A DNA stretch of 64,000 nucleotides from Alloyangia pacifica (lineage in GTDB: Bacteria > Pseudomonadota > Alphaproteobacteria > Rhodobacterales > Rhodobacteraceae): contig NZ_FOZW01000007.1 in assembly GCF_900116195.1 (NCBI RefSeq), forward strand, positions 275,310-339,309. Direction: 5' to 3'. The translations under genes were made by a program, and so were the position numbers. Below the pieces are notes generated by a model. That model saw only the letters and a program-made list of their open reading frames with translations, was not told the origin of the DNA and did no database searches. Of the stretch, positions 50,532 through 59,464 are shown piece by piece (position 1 is the stretch's first letter; each line of letters begins with the position of its first letter).

Positions 50532-50975
50532 ATGCCGAAGTCCCCCCGCCTCGCCGCCCGCGCCGTGCTGCTGCACGAGGACCGGTTGCTGCTGGTCAAC
50601 GCCTGGCCCGGCGGCAAGAGCGACCTCTGGTGTGCCCCCGGTGGCGGCGTCGAACCCGGTGCCTCGCTGCCCGACAACCTCGCTCGCGAACTGCGCGAGG
50701 AAACCGGGCTCGCGGTGAAGGTCGGCCCGCCGTGTCTCGTCAACGAGTTCCACGACCCCGCCAGCGGCTTTCACCAGGTCGAGATCTTCTTCCGCTGCCA
50801 CATCGTGGCCGGCCAGCTCGACGCCAGCTGGCAGGACCCCGAGGGTGTGGTCACCGAGCGCCGCTTCGTCACCCGCGACGAGATGGAGGGGCTGCGCTTC
50901 AAGCCCGACAGCCTGCCGCATGTGGCCTGGGGGCGGGGCTTCGGCTACGACCCTCTGGAGCTGATCCAGCATTGA
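50532..50975 (+). CDS. Nudix hydrolase
   Basis: A 147-aa hydrolase with a full Nudix box: GGGVEPGAS followed by LARELREETGLAV, giving G-x5-E-x7-REx2EExG. It begins RLAARAVLLHEDRLLLVNAW. It probably cleaves a nucleoside diphosphate derivative; the substrate is unknown. The peptide-type ABC permease gene starts 40 bp downstream. Confidence 0.9.
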   Translation: MPKSPRLAARAVLLHEDRLLLVNAWPGGKSDLWCAPGGGVEPGASLPDNLARELREETGLAVKVGPPCLVNEFHDPASGFHQVEIFFRCHIVAGQLDASWQDPEGVVTERRFVTRDEMEGLRFKPDSLPHVAWGRGFGYDPLELIQH

Positions 50976-51015
50976 GCGTCTGGACCGCGCCGCGTGCCGC
51001 GCCTAACGTGCCCCC

Positions 51016-51960
51016 ATGCTAGGCTACGCGCTCAAACGTCTGACCTCGCTGGCGGTTTCCCTGCTGGTGGCGTCGCTGGTCATCTTCCTGGTGGTCGAGG
51101 TCGCCCCCGGCGATCCGGCCAGCTACATGCTCGGTATGAATGCCCAGCCCGATACGGTGGCGGCGCTGCGCAGCGAACTCGGCCTCGACCTGCCGAAATG
51201 GCAACGCTACCTGAGCTGGCTCGGAGGCATGCTGTCCGGTGACTTCGGCACCTCCTACACCTATCGCACCCCGGTCGCGGAGATGGTCGCCGAGCGCATC
51301 GCCGTCTCGTTGCCGCTGGCGCTCTACGCGCTGGGGCTCTCGACGCTGATCGCGCTGCCCGCTGGCATCTATGCCGCCGCCCGCCGCGGCAGGGCCGGGG
51401 ACGCCGGGGTGATCGGCGCAACACAGCTCGGCATCGCCATCCCCAACTTCTGGTTCGCCATGCTGCTGGTGTTGCTTTTCGCGTTGAAACTGCGCTGGTT
51501 CAGCGCCGGCGGTTTTCCCGGCTGGGAGCAGCCGCTCGTGGCGCTGAAGTCCCTGACCCTGCCAGCGGTGGCGCTGGCCCTGCCACAGGCGGCGATCCTC
51601 GCCCGGGTCATGCGGTCCTCGCTGATCGACATCCTCTCGGAGGATTTCATCCGCACCGCCCGTGCCAAGGGGCTGTCGCGGCGGCAGGCGCTCTGGCGAC
51701 ACGGGCTGCGCAACGCGTTGATCCCAGTGCTGACCATCCTCGGGCTGCAGTTCTCCTTCCTGCTGGCGGGGGCGATCATCATCGAGCAGGTGTTCTTCCT
51801 GCCCGGGCTGGGGAGGCTGATCTTCCAGTCGATCACCCAGCGGGATCTCATCGTGGTCGAGTCGGTGGTCATGTTGCTGGTCTTCGCGGTGATCGCGGTG
51901 AACTTCCTAACCGACATGGCTTATGCGCTGGTCGACCCGAGGTTGAGGGGCGCGAGATGA
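51016..51960 (+). CDS. Peptide/nickel-type ABC transporter permease (DppB-like)
   Basis: An inner-membrane permease of 314 aa with about six helices and the typical N-terminus YALKRLTSLAVSLLVASLVIF. The PGDP motif follows at EVAPGDPASYML, and an EAA-like loop is RTARAKGLSRRQALWRHGLRNALIP. It overlaps the next permease by 4 bp (ATGA). Confidence 0.93.
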   Translation: MLGYALKRLTSLAVSLLVASLVIFLVVEVAPGDPASYMLGMNAQPDTVAALRSELGLDLPKWQRYLSWLGGMLSGDFGTSYTYRTPVAEMVAERIAVSLPLALYALGLSTLIALPAGIYAAARRGRAGDAGVIGATQLGIAIPNFWFAMLLVLLFALKLRWFSAGGFPGWEQPLVALKSLTLPAVALALPQAAILARVMRSSLIDILSEDFIRTARAKGLSRRQALWRHGLRNALIPVLTILGLQFSFLLAGAIIIEQVFFLPGLGRLIFQSITQRDLIVVESVVMLLVFAVIAVNFLTDMAYALVDPRLRGAR

Positions 51961-52772
51961 AACTCTCCCTGATCCTCGGCGCAACACTGAGCCTCACCTT
52001 CACCCTCGGCGCGCTCATCTCCTTCGCTTGGACCCCGGGCGACGTCGAGGCGGTGAACATCGCCGCCCGCCTGCAGCCGCCCTCCGCGGCGCATTGGCTG
52101 GGCACGGATCACCTCGGGCGCGACATGCTCAGCATGGTGATGACCGGCGCCCGCACTTCGCTGGCGGTGGCGCTGGTGGCGGTGGGCCTCGGCATGGGGC
52201 TCGGGGTGCCGCTGGGGCTGGCCGCCGCCGCGCGGCAGGGCGGCTGGCTCGACGAACTGGTGATGCGCACCAACGATCTGATCTTCGCCTTCCCCTCGCT
52301 GGTTATCGCGATCCTGATCACCGCGATCTTCGGCCCCGGCGCGCTCAACGCGATCCTCGCCATCGGCATCTTCAACATCCCGGTCTTCGCCCGGCTGACC
52401 CGCGGCGCGGCGCTCAGCTTCTGGCGCCGTGAGTTCATCCTCGCCGCCCGGGTCGCCGGCAAGGGGGCGCCGCGCATCAGCGTCGAGCACATCCTGCCCA
52501 ATCTCGCCAACCTGCTGATCGTTCAGGGCACCATCCAGTTCTCGCTCGGTATCCTTGCCGAGGCGGGGCTTTCCTACGTCGGTCTCGGCGCGCAGCCGCC
52601 GGTGCCGAGCTGGGGCCGGATGCTGGCCGATGCGCAGACCATGGTGGCGCTTGCGCCGCATGTTGCCATCGTCCCCGGCCTGGCGATCCTGTTGACGGTG
52701 CTCGGCCTCAACCTGCTCGGGGACGGTCTGCGCGACCATCTCGACCCCCGCCTGAGGCCCTCCCGCGCATGA
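51957..52772 (+). CDS. Peptide/nickel-type ABC transporter permease (DppC-like)
   Basis: The second permease (271 aa). LGTDHLGRDMLSMVMTGARTSL is the DppC/OppC signature, and the EAA loop reads ILAARVAGKGAPRISVEHILPN. It is coupled to both neighbours: ATGA overlaps occur at its start and at its stop, where the ATPase ATG lies inside its last codons. Confidence 0.93.
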   Translation: MKLSLILGATLSLTFTLGALISFAWTPGDVEAVNIAARLQPPSAAHWLGTDHLGRDMLSMVMTGARTSLAVALVAVGLGMGLGVPLGLAAAARQGGWLDELVMRTNDLIFAFPSLVIAILITAIFGPGALNAILAIGIFNIPVFARLTRGAALSFWRREFILAARVAGKGAPRISVEHILPNLANLLIVQGTIQFSLGILAEAGLSYVGLGAQPPVPSWGRMLADAQTMVALAPHVAIVPGLAILLTVLGLNLLGDGLRDHLDPRLRPSRA

Positions 52773-54439
52773 TCCCTTCGTCTAGGCCTGAATATCCCGG
52801 GGGTCCGGGGGCCACACAGGCCCTACTGCAGGTGGACCGCCTGAGCCTTTCCATCAGCGGCACCGACATCCTGCAGGAGGTTTCCCTGACGCTGGCGCAG
52901 GGCGAGATTCTTGCGCTCACCGGAGAGTCGGGCTCCGGCAAGTCGATGACCGCGCTGGCCGCCATAGGGCTGCTGCCCGAGGGGGCCGCGACTTCCGGCA
53001 GGCTGCTGCTCTCGGGCCGTGACCTGCTGACGCTGCCCGAGCGCGACCTTTGCGCCCTGCGCGGGCGCGAGGTGGGGATGGTCTTCCAGGAGCCGATGAC
53101 CGCGCTCAACCCGGTGCAGCGCATCGGCGATCAGGTGATGGAGACGATCCTCGTTCACAGGGCGATGGGCCGAGACGCCGCCCGCGCCCGGGCCGCCGAG
53201 GTCATGGCCCGTGTCGGGCTCGACCCCGAGCGCATCCCGCCCACCCGCTACCCGCATGAGCTTTCGGGCGGGCAGCGCCAGCGGGTCGGCATCGCCATGG
53301 CCATCGCGCTGCGCCCCAAGCTGCTGATCGCCGACGAGCCCACAACCGCGCTCGACGTGACGACGCAGGCGCAGATCCTCGAGCTGCTCACCGGGCTGGT
53401 GCGCGAGGAGGGGATGGCCATGCTGATGATCACCCATGATCTCGCCGTCGTGGCGGGCATGGCCGATCGCATCGCGGTGATGAAGGCCGGGCGCATCGTC
53501 GAGCAGGGCCGCACGGCGCAGGTGCTGGCCGAGCAGCGTCACCAGTATACACGACAGCTCTTCGAGGCCTCGCGACATCAGGCACCGCTGGTCCCGGTCA
53601 GCCCCGGCGAGACCCAGCTCAGCGTGCGGGAGGCGGTCCGCGACTACCCGCTGCCGCGCAAACATCCCTTCGCACCTCGCCGCGCGTTCCGCGCTGTGAA
53701 GGGCGTCAGCTTTGACATCCGCCGCGGCGAGCGGGTCGGCCTCGTGGGCGAGTCGGGCTGCGGCAAGTCGACGCTGAGCCGGGCGATCCTCGGGCTCGAA
53801 CCGCTACAGGCGGGGCAGATTTCCCTCGACGGCAAGCCGATCCTCTCGCACGGCAGGCCCGACCCCGAGATCCGGCGCCGCGTGCAGGTGGTGTTCCAGG
53901 ACCCTTATGGCTCGTTCAACCCGCGCCACAGCGTCGGACGGATCATCGCCGAGCCCTTCCACCTGCTGCCGGACCCGCCCAAGGGCGCCGCGCGGCAGGC
54001 CGCCATCGCCGGAGCGCTCAGCGCCGTAGGGCTGAAGCCCGAGCACGCGGAAGCCCCGATCCACGCCTTCTCGGGCGGGCAGCGCCAGCGCATCGCCATC
54101 GCCCGCGCGCTGATCATCGAGCCGGAGCTGGTGATCTTCGACGAGGCGGTCTCGGCGCTCGACGTGCGGGTGCGGGCGCAGATCCTCGATCTGGTGGCCG
54201 AGTTGTCGCGCACGCGCGGCCTCAGTTACCTCTTCGTCAGCCACGATCTTTCGGTGGTACGCTCCATCACCGATCGGCTGCTGGTGATGCGCGACGGCGA
54301 AATCGTCGAGCGCGGCGACACAAGCGACGTGTTTGACAATCCCCGGCACTGGTATACCAAATCTCTCATGGAGGCGGCGCCGAAACTTCCGGCGCTGGCG
54401 ATGGGAGGAGATGACGATGCCGGAGGGAAGCCCCTTTGA
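52769..54439 (+). CDS. Peptide-type ABC transporter dual ATPase (DppD-DppF fusion)
   Basis: A 556-aa protein with two complete ATPase halves. First half: Walker [11 protein letters not shown], signature [15 protein letters not shown], Walker [13 protein letters not shown]. Second half: [37 protein letters not shown]. The oligopeptide-transporter C-terminal extensions follow each half. The annotated start is set by the ATGA overlap, but its first about 17 codons consist of a dispersed repeat and are not family sequence. No ATG occurs between that and Walker A, though GTG or CTG starts near 52826-52832 are possible. No solute-binding protein is encoded nearby. Confidence 0.93.
   Translation: MIPSSRPEYPGGPGATQALLQVDRLSLSISGTDILQEVSLTLAQGEILALTGESGSGKSMTALAAIGLLPEGAATSGRLLLSGRDLLTLPERDLCALRGREVGMVFQEPMTALNPVQRIGDQVMETILVHRAMGRDAARARAAEVMARVGLDPERIPPTRYPHELSGGQRQRVGIAMAIALRPKLLIADEPTTALDVTTQAQILELLTGLVREEGMAMLMITHDLAVVAGMADRIAVMKAGRIVEQGRTAQVLAEQRHQYTRQLFEASRHQAPLVPVSPGETQLSVREAVRDYPLPRKHPFAPRRAFRAVKGVSFDIRRGERVGLVGESGCGKSTLSRAILGLEPLQAGQISLDGKPILSHGRPDPEIRRRVQVVFQDPYGSFNPRHSVGRIIAEPFHLLPDPPKGAARQAAIAGALSAVGLKPEHAEAPIHAFSGGQRQRIAIARALIIEPELVIFDEAVSALDVRVRAQILDLVAELSRTRGLSYLFVSHDLSVVRSITDRLLVMRDGEIVERGDTSDVFDNPRHWYTKSLMEAAPKLPALAMGGDDDAGGKPL
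52773..52812 (+). repeat. Dispersed intergenic repeat, copy 7, inside ATPase N-terminus
   Basis: CCCTTCGTCTAG (52774-52785) is followed by GAATATCCCGGGGG and a GGGGGCC end. It shares 12 bp with copy 5. It lies between permease and ATPase and is in frame with the latter. Confidence 0.65.
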
Positions 54440-55862
54440 CAGCGCCCGCGTGCTCATTGGCGGCACATGGTGCGAGACTGCGGACACACTGCCGCTGAGC
54501 GATCCGTCCACGGGCGAGGAGATCGGGCGCATCGCCCGCGGTGGCAAGGCCGAGATCGACGAGGCGGTGGCCGCGGCGCAGGCGGCGCTTGATGGGGAGT
54601 GGGGGGCGATGACCGCGCTTGAACGCGGGCGCATCCTCACCCGGATCGGGCAGCTTGTTCTGGAAAACGTCGACCTGCTTGCCCGGATCGAGGCGCAGGA
54701 CGTGGGCAAGCCGCTGACTCAGGCGCGGGCCGATGCGGTGGCTCTGGCGCGCTATTGCGAGTTCTACGGCGGCGCGGCCGACAAGATTCACGGCGAGACC
54801 ATTCCCTACCTCGATGGCTACACCGTCTACACCCTGCGCGAGCCGCACGGGGTCACCGGCCATATCGTGCCGTGGAACTACCCGATGCAGATCATCGGCC
54901 GCTCGGTCGGCGCGGCGCTCGCCATGGGCAATGCCTGCGTGTTGAAGCCGGCCGAGGATGCTTGCCTGACGGCGCTGCATTTCGCCGACCTGGCGCAGCA
55001 GGCGGGGCTCCCGGCGGGGGCGCTCAACGTGGTGCCGGGGCTGGGGTCCGAGGCGGGGGCGGCGCTCTCGTCGCATCCCGGCGTGCAGCACATGAGCTTC
55101 ACCGGCTCGGTCGCCACCGGCGCCGCCGTGCAGCGCGCCGCCGCGGACAACGTCATCCCGGTGACCTTGGAGCTGGGCGGGAAATCTCCGCAGCTGGTCT
55201 TCGCCGATGCCGATCTCGACGCCGCGCTGCCGTTCCTGGTGAATGCCGGTCTGCAGAACGCCGGGCAGACCTGCTCGGCCTCCTCGCGCATCCTGGTGCA
55301 GCGGCAGGTGCTGGACGAGGTAATGGCCCGCATGGCCGCCGCCTACGAGGCCAAGCTCGTCGGCCCTGCCATGGCGGATCACGACATCGGCCCGCTGATC
55401 AATGCCACCCAGAAGCGCCGCGTCGAAGGCTTCCTTGAGCAGGGCGCCGACCTGCCGGTGCTGGCGCGGGCGCGGCTTGCCGAGGGGCTGCCCGAGGGCG
55501 GGCATTACGTTGCCCCTTGCCTCTACGGGCCGGTCCCGGCGGAGCATGCGCTGGCGCAGGACGAGATCTTCGGCCCGGTGCAGGTGGTCATCCCCTTCGA
55601 GGATGAGGCCGAGGCGCTGCGCATCGCCAATGGCACCGACTACGGGCTCGTCGCCAGCGTCTGGACCCGCGACGGCGCACGGCAGATGCGGCTCGCGAAG
55701 AAGCTGAAGGCGGGGCAGGTGTTCCTGAACAACTACGGCGCCGGGGGTGGGGTGGAGCTGCCCTTCGGCGGGGTCGGCAAGTCCGGCCACGGACGCGAGA
55801 AGGGCTTCGAGGCGCTCTACGGCTTCTCGGTGCTGAAGACGGTGGCGGCGCATCACGGCTGA
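54417..55862 (+). CDS. NAD-dependent aldehyde dehydrogenase
   Basis: A 481-aa ALDH. The catalytic Cys is in NAGQTCSASSR, the general-base Glu in LELGGKSPQ and the cofactor motif FTGSVATGAAV; GHIVPWNYPMQ is also conserved. It oxidises an aldehyde to an acid; the substrate is unknown (betaine-aldehyde and aminoaldehyde enzymes look alike). GGGAGGAG at 54403-54410 is well spaced for the ATG at 54417 and too close for the ATG at 54411. It overlaps the ATPase stop, joining it to the transporter operon. Confidence 0.92.
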   Translation: MPEGSPFDSARVLIGGTWCETADTLPLSDPSTGEEIGRIARGGKAEIDEAVAAAQAALDGEWGAMTALERGRILTRIGQLVLENVDLLARIEAQDVGKPLTQARADAVALARYCEFYGGAADKIHGETIPYLDGYTVYTLREPHGVTGHIVPWNYPMQIIGRSVGAALAMGNACVLKPAEDACLTALHFADLAQQAGLPAGALNVVPGLGSEAGAALSSHPGVQHMSFTGSVATGAAVQRAAADNVIPVTLELGGKSPQLVFADADLDAALPFLVNAGLQNAGQTCSASSRILVQRQVLDEVMARMAAAYEAKLVGPAMADHDIGPLINATQKRRVEGFLEQGADLPVLARARLAEGLPEGGHYVAPCLYGPVPAEHALAQDEIFGPVQVVIPFEDEAEALRIANGTDYGLVASVWTRDGARQMRLAKKLKAGQVFLNNYGAGGGVELPFGGVGKSGHGREKGFEALYGFSVLKTVAAHHG

Positions 55863-55922
55863 GGCTGCGGTTGTAGGACAGGGCTGAGCGCCGCATCAGA
55901 GGATTTGAGGGAGGAGACAGGA

Positions 55923-56663
55923 ATGAGACTGGACGGGAAAACCGCCATCGTGACCGGCGCGGGCTCGGGCTTTGGTGCGGGCATCGCGCGGCGCTTCGCG
56001 GCAGAGGGCGCGCGGGTGATGGTCGCCGACATCAACATCGAGGGCGCCATGGAGGTGGCGTCCGAGTTTGGCGGCGTGGCGCATGAGGTGAACGTCGCCG
56101 ATGGCGCCTCGGTCGAGGAGATGGCGCTGCGCGCCGGGGCCGAGCTGGGCCGGGTCGACATCCTGGTGAACAACGCCGGGGTCACCCATCTGCCGGGTTT
56201 CATGGAAGACATCAGCGAAGCGGATTTCGACAAGGTCTGGGCGGTCAACTGCAAGTCGGTCTATCTAACGGCCCGTGCGCTGGTTGCGGGCATGAAAGAG
56301 CGCGGCGCGGGGGCGATCCTCAACGTCGCCTCCACGGCGGGGGTCTCGCCGCGGCCGAAGCTGAACTGGTACAACGCCTCCAAGGGCTGGATGATCACCG
56401 CGACGCGGGCGATGGCGATCGAGCTGGCGCCCTTTGGCGTGCGGGTCAACGCGCTCAACCCGGTGGCGGGGGACACGCCGCTGCTCAAGAGCTTCATGGG
56501 CGAGGACACGCCCGAGATGCGCGCCAAGTTCCTCTCGACCATTCCCATGGGCCGCTTCTCGACCCCCGAGGACCTGGCAAACGCGGCGCTTTATCTCTGT
56601 TCGGACGAAGCCTCTCTGGTCACCGGCGTGTGCATGGAGGTCGACGGCGGGCGCTGCATCTGA
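55923..56663 (+). CDS. Short-chain dehydrogenase/reductase
   Basis: A classical SDR (246 aa) with the cofactor motif VTGAGSGFGAGIA, NNAG at VNNAGVTHLPG, and a Ser...YNASKG catalytic set. It ends in a CMEVDGGRCI tail typical of glucose-dehydrogenase-like SDRs. The start at 55923 has GGGAGGAG upstream. It sits 60 bp after the aldehyde dehydrogenase and probably belongs to the same operon. The substrate is unknown. Confidence 0.92.
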   Translation: MRLDGKTAIVTGAGSGFGAGIARRFAAEGARVMVADINIEGAMEVASEFGGVAHEVNVADGASVEEMALRAGAELGRVDILVNNAGVTHLPGFMEDISEADFDKVWAVNCKSVYLTARALVAGMKERGAGAILNVASTAGVSPRPKLNWYNASKGWMITATRAMAIELAPFGVRVNALNPVAGDTPLLKSFMGEDTPEMRAKFLSTIPMGRFSTPEDLANAALYLCSDEASLVTGVCMEVDGGRCI

Positions 56664-56674
56664 GGCCGGCTGGC

Positions 56675-56720
56675 GAGACAGACGCGACCTTTCCGAGACA
56701 TATGTCTCAGCGGCGAGACA
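56675..56720. promoter_or_regulatory. GAGACA box array with central palindrome
   Basis: GAGACA occurs at 56675, 56695 and 56715, exactly 20 bp apart. The middle copy forms the perfect palindrome GAGACATATGTCTC (56695-56708). The outer copies share GGCGAGACA. It lies between the SDR and P1-peptidase genes. Confidence 0.5.
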
Positions 56721-56783
56721 CGCGCGGATTTTTGCCTTGAGGACGGCGGCATCACGCCTTTCATTGCTCGTCAAATACGCAAA

Positions 56784-56805
56784 GGCGCCTGCGACAGCAG
56801 GCGCC
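56784..56805. terminator. Terminator after SDR gene
   Basis: The perfect 9-bp stem GGCGCCTGC/GCAGGCGCC with a 4-nt loop is followed by CTTGTTCTTTC. It lies downstream of the GAGACA array, so it may attenuate the peptidase gene if the array is its promoter. Confidence 0.75.
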
Positions 56806-56863
56806 CTTGTTCTTTCGCCGCAGTGCAGCAAATTGTTTACCAGTGGCTGCAAGGAGTGGATTC

Positions 56864-57868
56864 ATGCGACCCGGACCCCTGAACCTGATCACCGACGTGC
56901 CCGGCCTGCGGGTCGGCAACGCCGAGGACGCCCTGCTCAAGTCCGGCGCTTCGGTGGTGACCTCCGACGCGCCGATGGTGGCGTCCGTTTCGGTGATGGG
57001 TGGCGCGCCCGGCACGCGCGAGACCGACCTGCTGGCCCCAGACAAATCCGCACCCGGAGTGGACGCGCTGGTTCTTTCCGGCGGCAGCGCCTTCGGGCTG
57101 GCGGCGGCGCAGGGGGTGATGGACGCTCTGCATGAGGCAGGGCGGGGCTTCGAGGTCTTCTCGGCCCGCGTTCCCATCGTTCCGGCGGCAATTCTCTTCG
57201 ACCTGCTCAACGGCGGCGACAAGCATTGGGGGGTGAATCCCTATCCGGCGCTCGGTCGACAGGCGCTGGCCAATGCCGGGAGCAGCTTCAGGCTGGGCTC
57301 GCGCGGGGCGGGCTGCGGCGCGCAGACGGCGCAGCACAAGGGCGGGCTGGGCTCAGCCTCGCTGGTGCTCGAGGGCGGCATCACCGTCGGCGCGCTGGTG
57401 GCGGTGAACCCGATGGGCAGCGTCACCACGCCCTCGGGGCGGCACTTCTGGTCGGCCCCCTTCGAGATTGGCGAGGAGTTCGGCGGGCTCGGGCCGGAGC
57501 CGGTGCCGGGCTTCCACGAGATGCCGCAGAGCCGCAAGGCCGGGGCGATGGCGGCACTTGGGAACACGACGATCGCCATCGTCGCCACCGATGCGCAGCT
57601 CGACAAGGCGCAGGCACATCGCGTTGCGGTGGCGGCGCAAGACGGGATCGGGCGGGCCATCCATCCGGCGCATTCGCCGATGGACGGCGACCTCGTGTTC
57701 GCTTGCTCGACGGGCCGCAAGGCGCTTGTCGCTCCGCAGCTGCAGCTGGCTCAGATTGGCCATGCGGCGAGCCTCTGCCTTGCGCGCGCCATCGCGCGCG
57801 GCGTCTGGGAGGCAACCCCCGCGCCGGACGACACGCTGCCGACTCTGCGCGAGGAGCTGGGGCGCTAG
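56864..57868 (+). CDS. P1-family peptidase (DmpA / NylC-type N-terminal nucleophile hydrolase)
   Basis: A 334-aa self-cleaving hydrolase. The family begins NLITDVPGLRVGNAEDA and has ALVLSGGSAFGLAAAQGVMD. The auto-cleavage site is most likely LGN/TTIAIVATDA near residue 230, freeing a Thr nucleophile. Relatives cut beta-peptides, D/L-amino-acid amides or nylon oligomers. The ATG at 56864 has AAGGAG before it. Its placement after a peptide-type transporter, ALDH and SDR suggests processing of an imported peptide or amide. Confidence 0.9.
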   Translation: MRPGPLNLITDVPGLRVGNAEDALLKSGASVVTSDAPMVASVSVMGGAPGTRETDLLAPDKSAPGVDALVLSGGSAFGLAAAQGVMDALHEAGRGFEVFSARVPIVPAAILFDLLNGGDKHWGVNPYPALGRQALANAGSSFRLGSRGAGCGAQTAQHKGGLGSASLVLEGGITVGALVAVNPMGSVTTPSGRHFWSAPFEIGEEFGGLGPEPVPGFHEMPQSRKAGAMAALGNTTIAIVATDAQLDKAQAHRVAVAAQDGIGRAIHPAHSPMDGDLVFACSTGRKALVAPQLQLAQIGHAASLCLARAIARGVWEATPAPDDTLPTLREELGR

Positions 57869-57878
57869 CGCCGCACGC

Positions 57879-58667
57879 TCAGCGCAGGATCGGCGGGCTG
57901 TCGGGGTCGGACCCGGGGGCGATGCGCTCGACCCGCGTGGGTTCCTCGATCTCCGGCAGGTCGAAGCGCAGGCCGACGCGGGTGAGCGAGGCCGCCAGCG
58001 GGTCGCTGTCACGCAGGAAAAGCACGTCGAGCGCGCCCGCCTCGATACCCGAGAAGACCAACGCCTCGTTCACGGCACGGGCCAGCGCGTCCTCGGCCCC
58101 CGGCACGGCCCCAGCGAAGGCGAGTATGTGCCCGCGCCCGCCACCCTCGTAGGAGGCCCCAGCCAGCCAGGCGCAGCGGGCGAAGCCTGCGGCGGTGGCG
58201 AGCTTGGTGTCCAGCGCCGAAAGCAGCGCCTCGGGCAGGCCACCGGGCCTGGTGACTTCCTCGATGCGCGCCTCGCCTTCGGAAGGGCCGTGACCGAGGG
58301 TTTCCGCCAGCCAGTCCACCGCCTCGGCGGGCAGCAGGGTGGAGGCCTCGGAGACCTCGATGTTCACCGCGAGGCCGATGCCTTGTCCGGCCAGCATGTT
58401 GGCCACGGCGCGGCCCGAGAGCGCGGCATAGGGTGCGGCGCGGCCAACGAATTGCGACAGCCGCTCCTCGCGGTCGAAGACCAGCACGAAGCGGGCATCG
58501 CCAAGGTCGAAGAGTTCGGGCTCGATCTGGTCGCCGTCGATCTCGCGGGTGAGCAGCAGGAACAGCTCGCCATCGGCGAGACGCTCGTAGAAGCGCAGCC
58601 GGGCGTTGTCATCCTCGGGGGCGGCCTCCATCGCGCGGAGCGCGGCGTCGAGCGGTGTTGTCGTCAT
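57879..58667 (-). CDS. SseB-family protein
   Basis: A 262-aa soluble protein with the SseB-like N-terminal part (PLDAALRAMEAAPEDDNARLRF, FLLLTRE, FDLGDARFVLVFDREERLSQF) and a C-terminal extension. In enterobacteria SseB enhances serine sensitivity; the role here is unknown. The start at 58667 overlaps the stop of the uracil-DNA glycosylase-like gene (ATGA), so the two are cotranscribed. Confidence 0.82.
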   Translation of the reverse strand: MTTTPLDAALRAMEAAPEDDNARLRFYERLADGELFLLLTREIDGDQIEPELFDLGDARFVLVFDREERLSQFVGRAAPYAALSGRAVANMLAGQGIGLAVNIEVSEASTLLPAEAVDWLAETLGHGPSEGEARIEEVTRPGGLPEALLSALDTKLATAAGFARCAWLAGASYEGGGRGHILAFAGAVPGAEDALARAVNEALVFSGIEAGALDVLFLRDSDPLAASLTRVGLRFDLPEIEEPTRVERIAPGSDPDSPPILR

Positions 58668-59260
58668 GTCAGGACCTCGCGGACACGGGCGCGCAGGACG
58701 GGCAGGAGCTCGGCCTCGAACCACGGATTGCGTTTGAGCCAACCCGTATTGCGCCAGGACGGGTGGGGCAAGGGCAGAGCGTGGGGAAGGTGGTCGCGCC
58801 AGGCGGCGACGGTTTCTGTCACGCCGGCCCTTGTTCCGAGGTGATAGCGATGCGCATGGCCGCCGACGTAGATCCGCAGTGGCAGCGGGCCGAGCGCTGC
58901 GAACAGCGGATCATGCCAGGTTGCGCGGCAGACAGGGGGCGGCGGCAGGTCCGACCCCTTGGCGTCATAGCCCGGGAAGCAGAAGGCCATGGGCACGATG
59001 GCGACGCGGCTCTGGTCCCAGAATTCGGCTTCGGAGAGGCCCAGCCAGTCGCGCAGCCGGTCGCCCGAAGGATCGTCGAAGGGGCGGCCGGACTTGTGCA
59101 CCCGCATCCCCGGGGCCTGCCCGGCGATCAGCAGCCGCGCGCCGGGCCGGAACCACGCCACCGGGCGCGGGCTGTGCCGGGTGGCGGTGGCGGCGAAACG
59201 CTCCGCGCAGAGGCGGCAGGCGGTGATCTCTTCCTTGAGAGTGGTCAGACGCTCGGACAT
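58664..59260 (-). CDS. Uracil-DNA glycosylase superfamily protein
   Basis: A 198-aa protein with a CRLC pair near the N-terminus, the active-site-like motif LLIAGQAPGMRVHKSG and the second motif LPHPSWRNTGWL. These place it in the UDG superfamily (near families 4 and 5), implying base-excision repair. Only two of the usual four Fe-S cysteines are evident, so cluster binding is unlikely. The ATG at 59260 is chosen; the frame is open much further upstream but antisense to kpsT. It overlaps the SseB gene. Confidence 0.85.
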   Translation of the reverse strand: MSERLTTLKEEITACRLCAERFAATATRHSPRPVAWFRPGARLLIAGQAPGMRVHKSGRPFDDPSGDRLRDWLGLSEAEFWDQSRVAIVPMAFCFPGYDAKGSDLPPPPVCRATWHDPLFAALGPLPLRIYVGGHAHRYHLGTRAGVTETVAAWRDHLPHALPLPHPSWRNTGWLKRNPWFEAELLPVLRARVREVLT

Positions 59261-59464
59261 GGCACGGGACTTAGGTCTTTGGGCATCGATCCGCCATTCA
59301 AAGATTCGGGTTCGCCGTGGAGTGACTTTCCTCTGGCAATGTAAAGTGTGGCGATGAAAAGGGGTTCTCTTCAAGTTTTGGTCACATTCTAACCTAATTC
59401 GCCAAATAACCGTCACGTAACCCGGGGGCCGGAGTATGTTGGCCCTGTGTATGGGGGTTGGGTG

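Noticed and set aside
52769..54439. Frameshift or fused-gene artefact in the dual ATPase
   Set aside because: Both halves are complete and in frame with a normal interdomain segment; natural DppD-DppF fusions are common.
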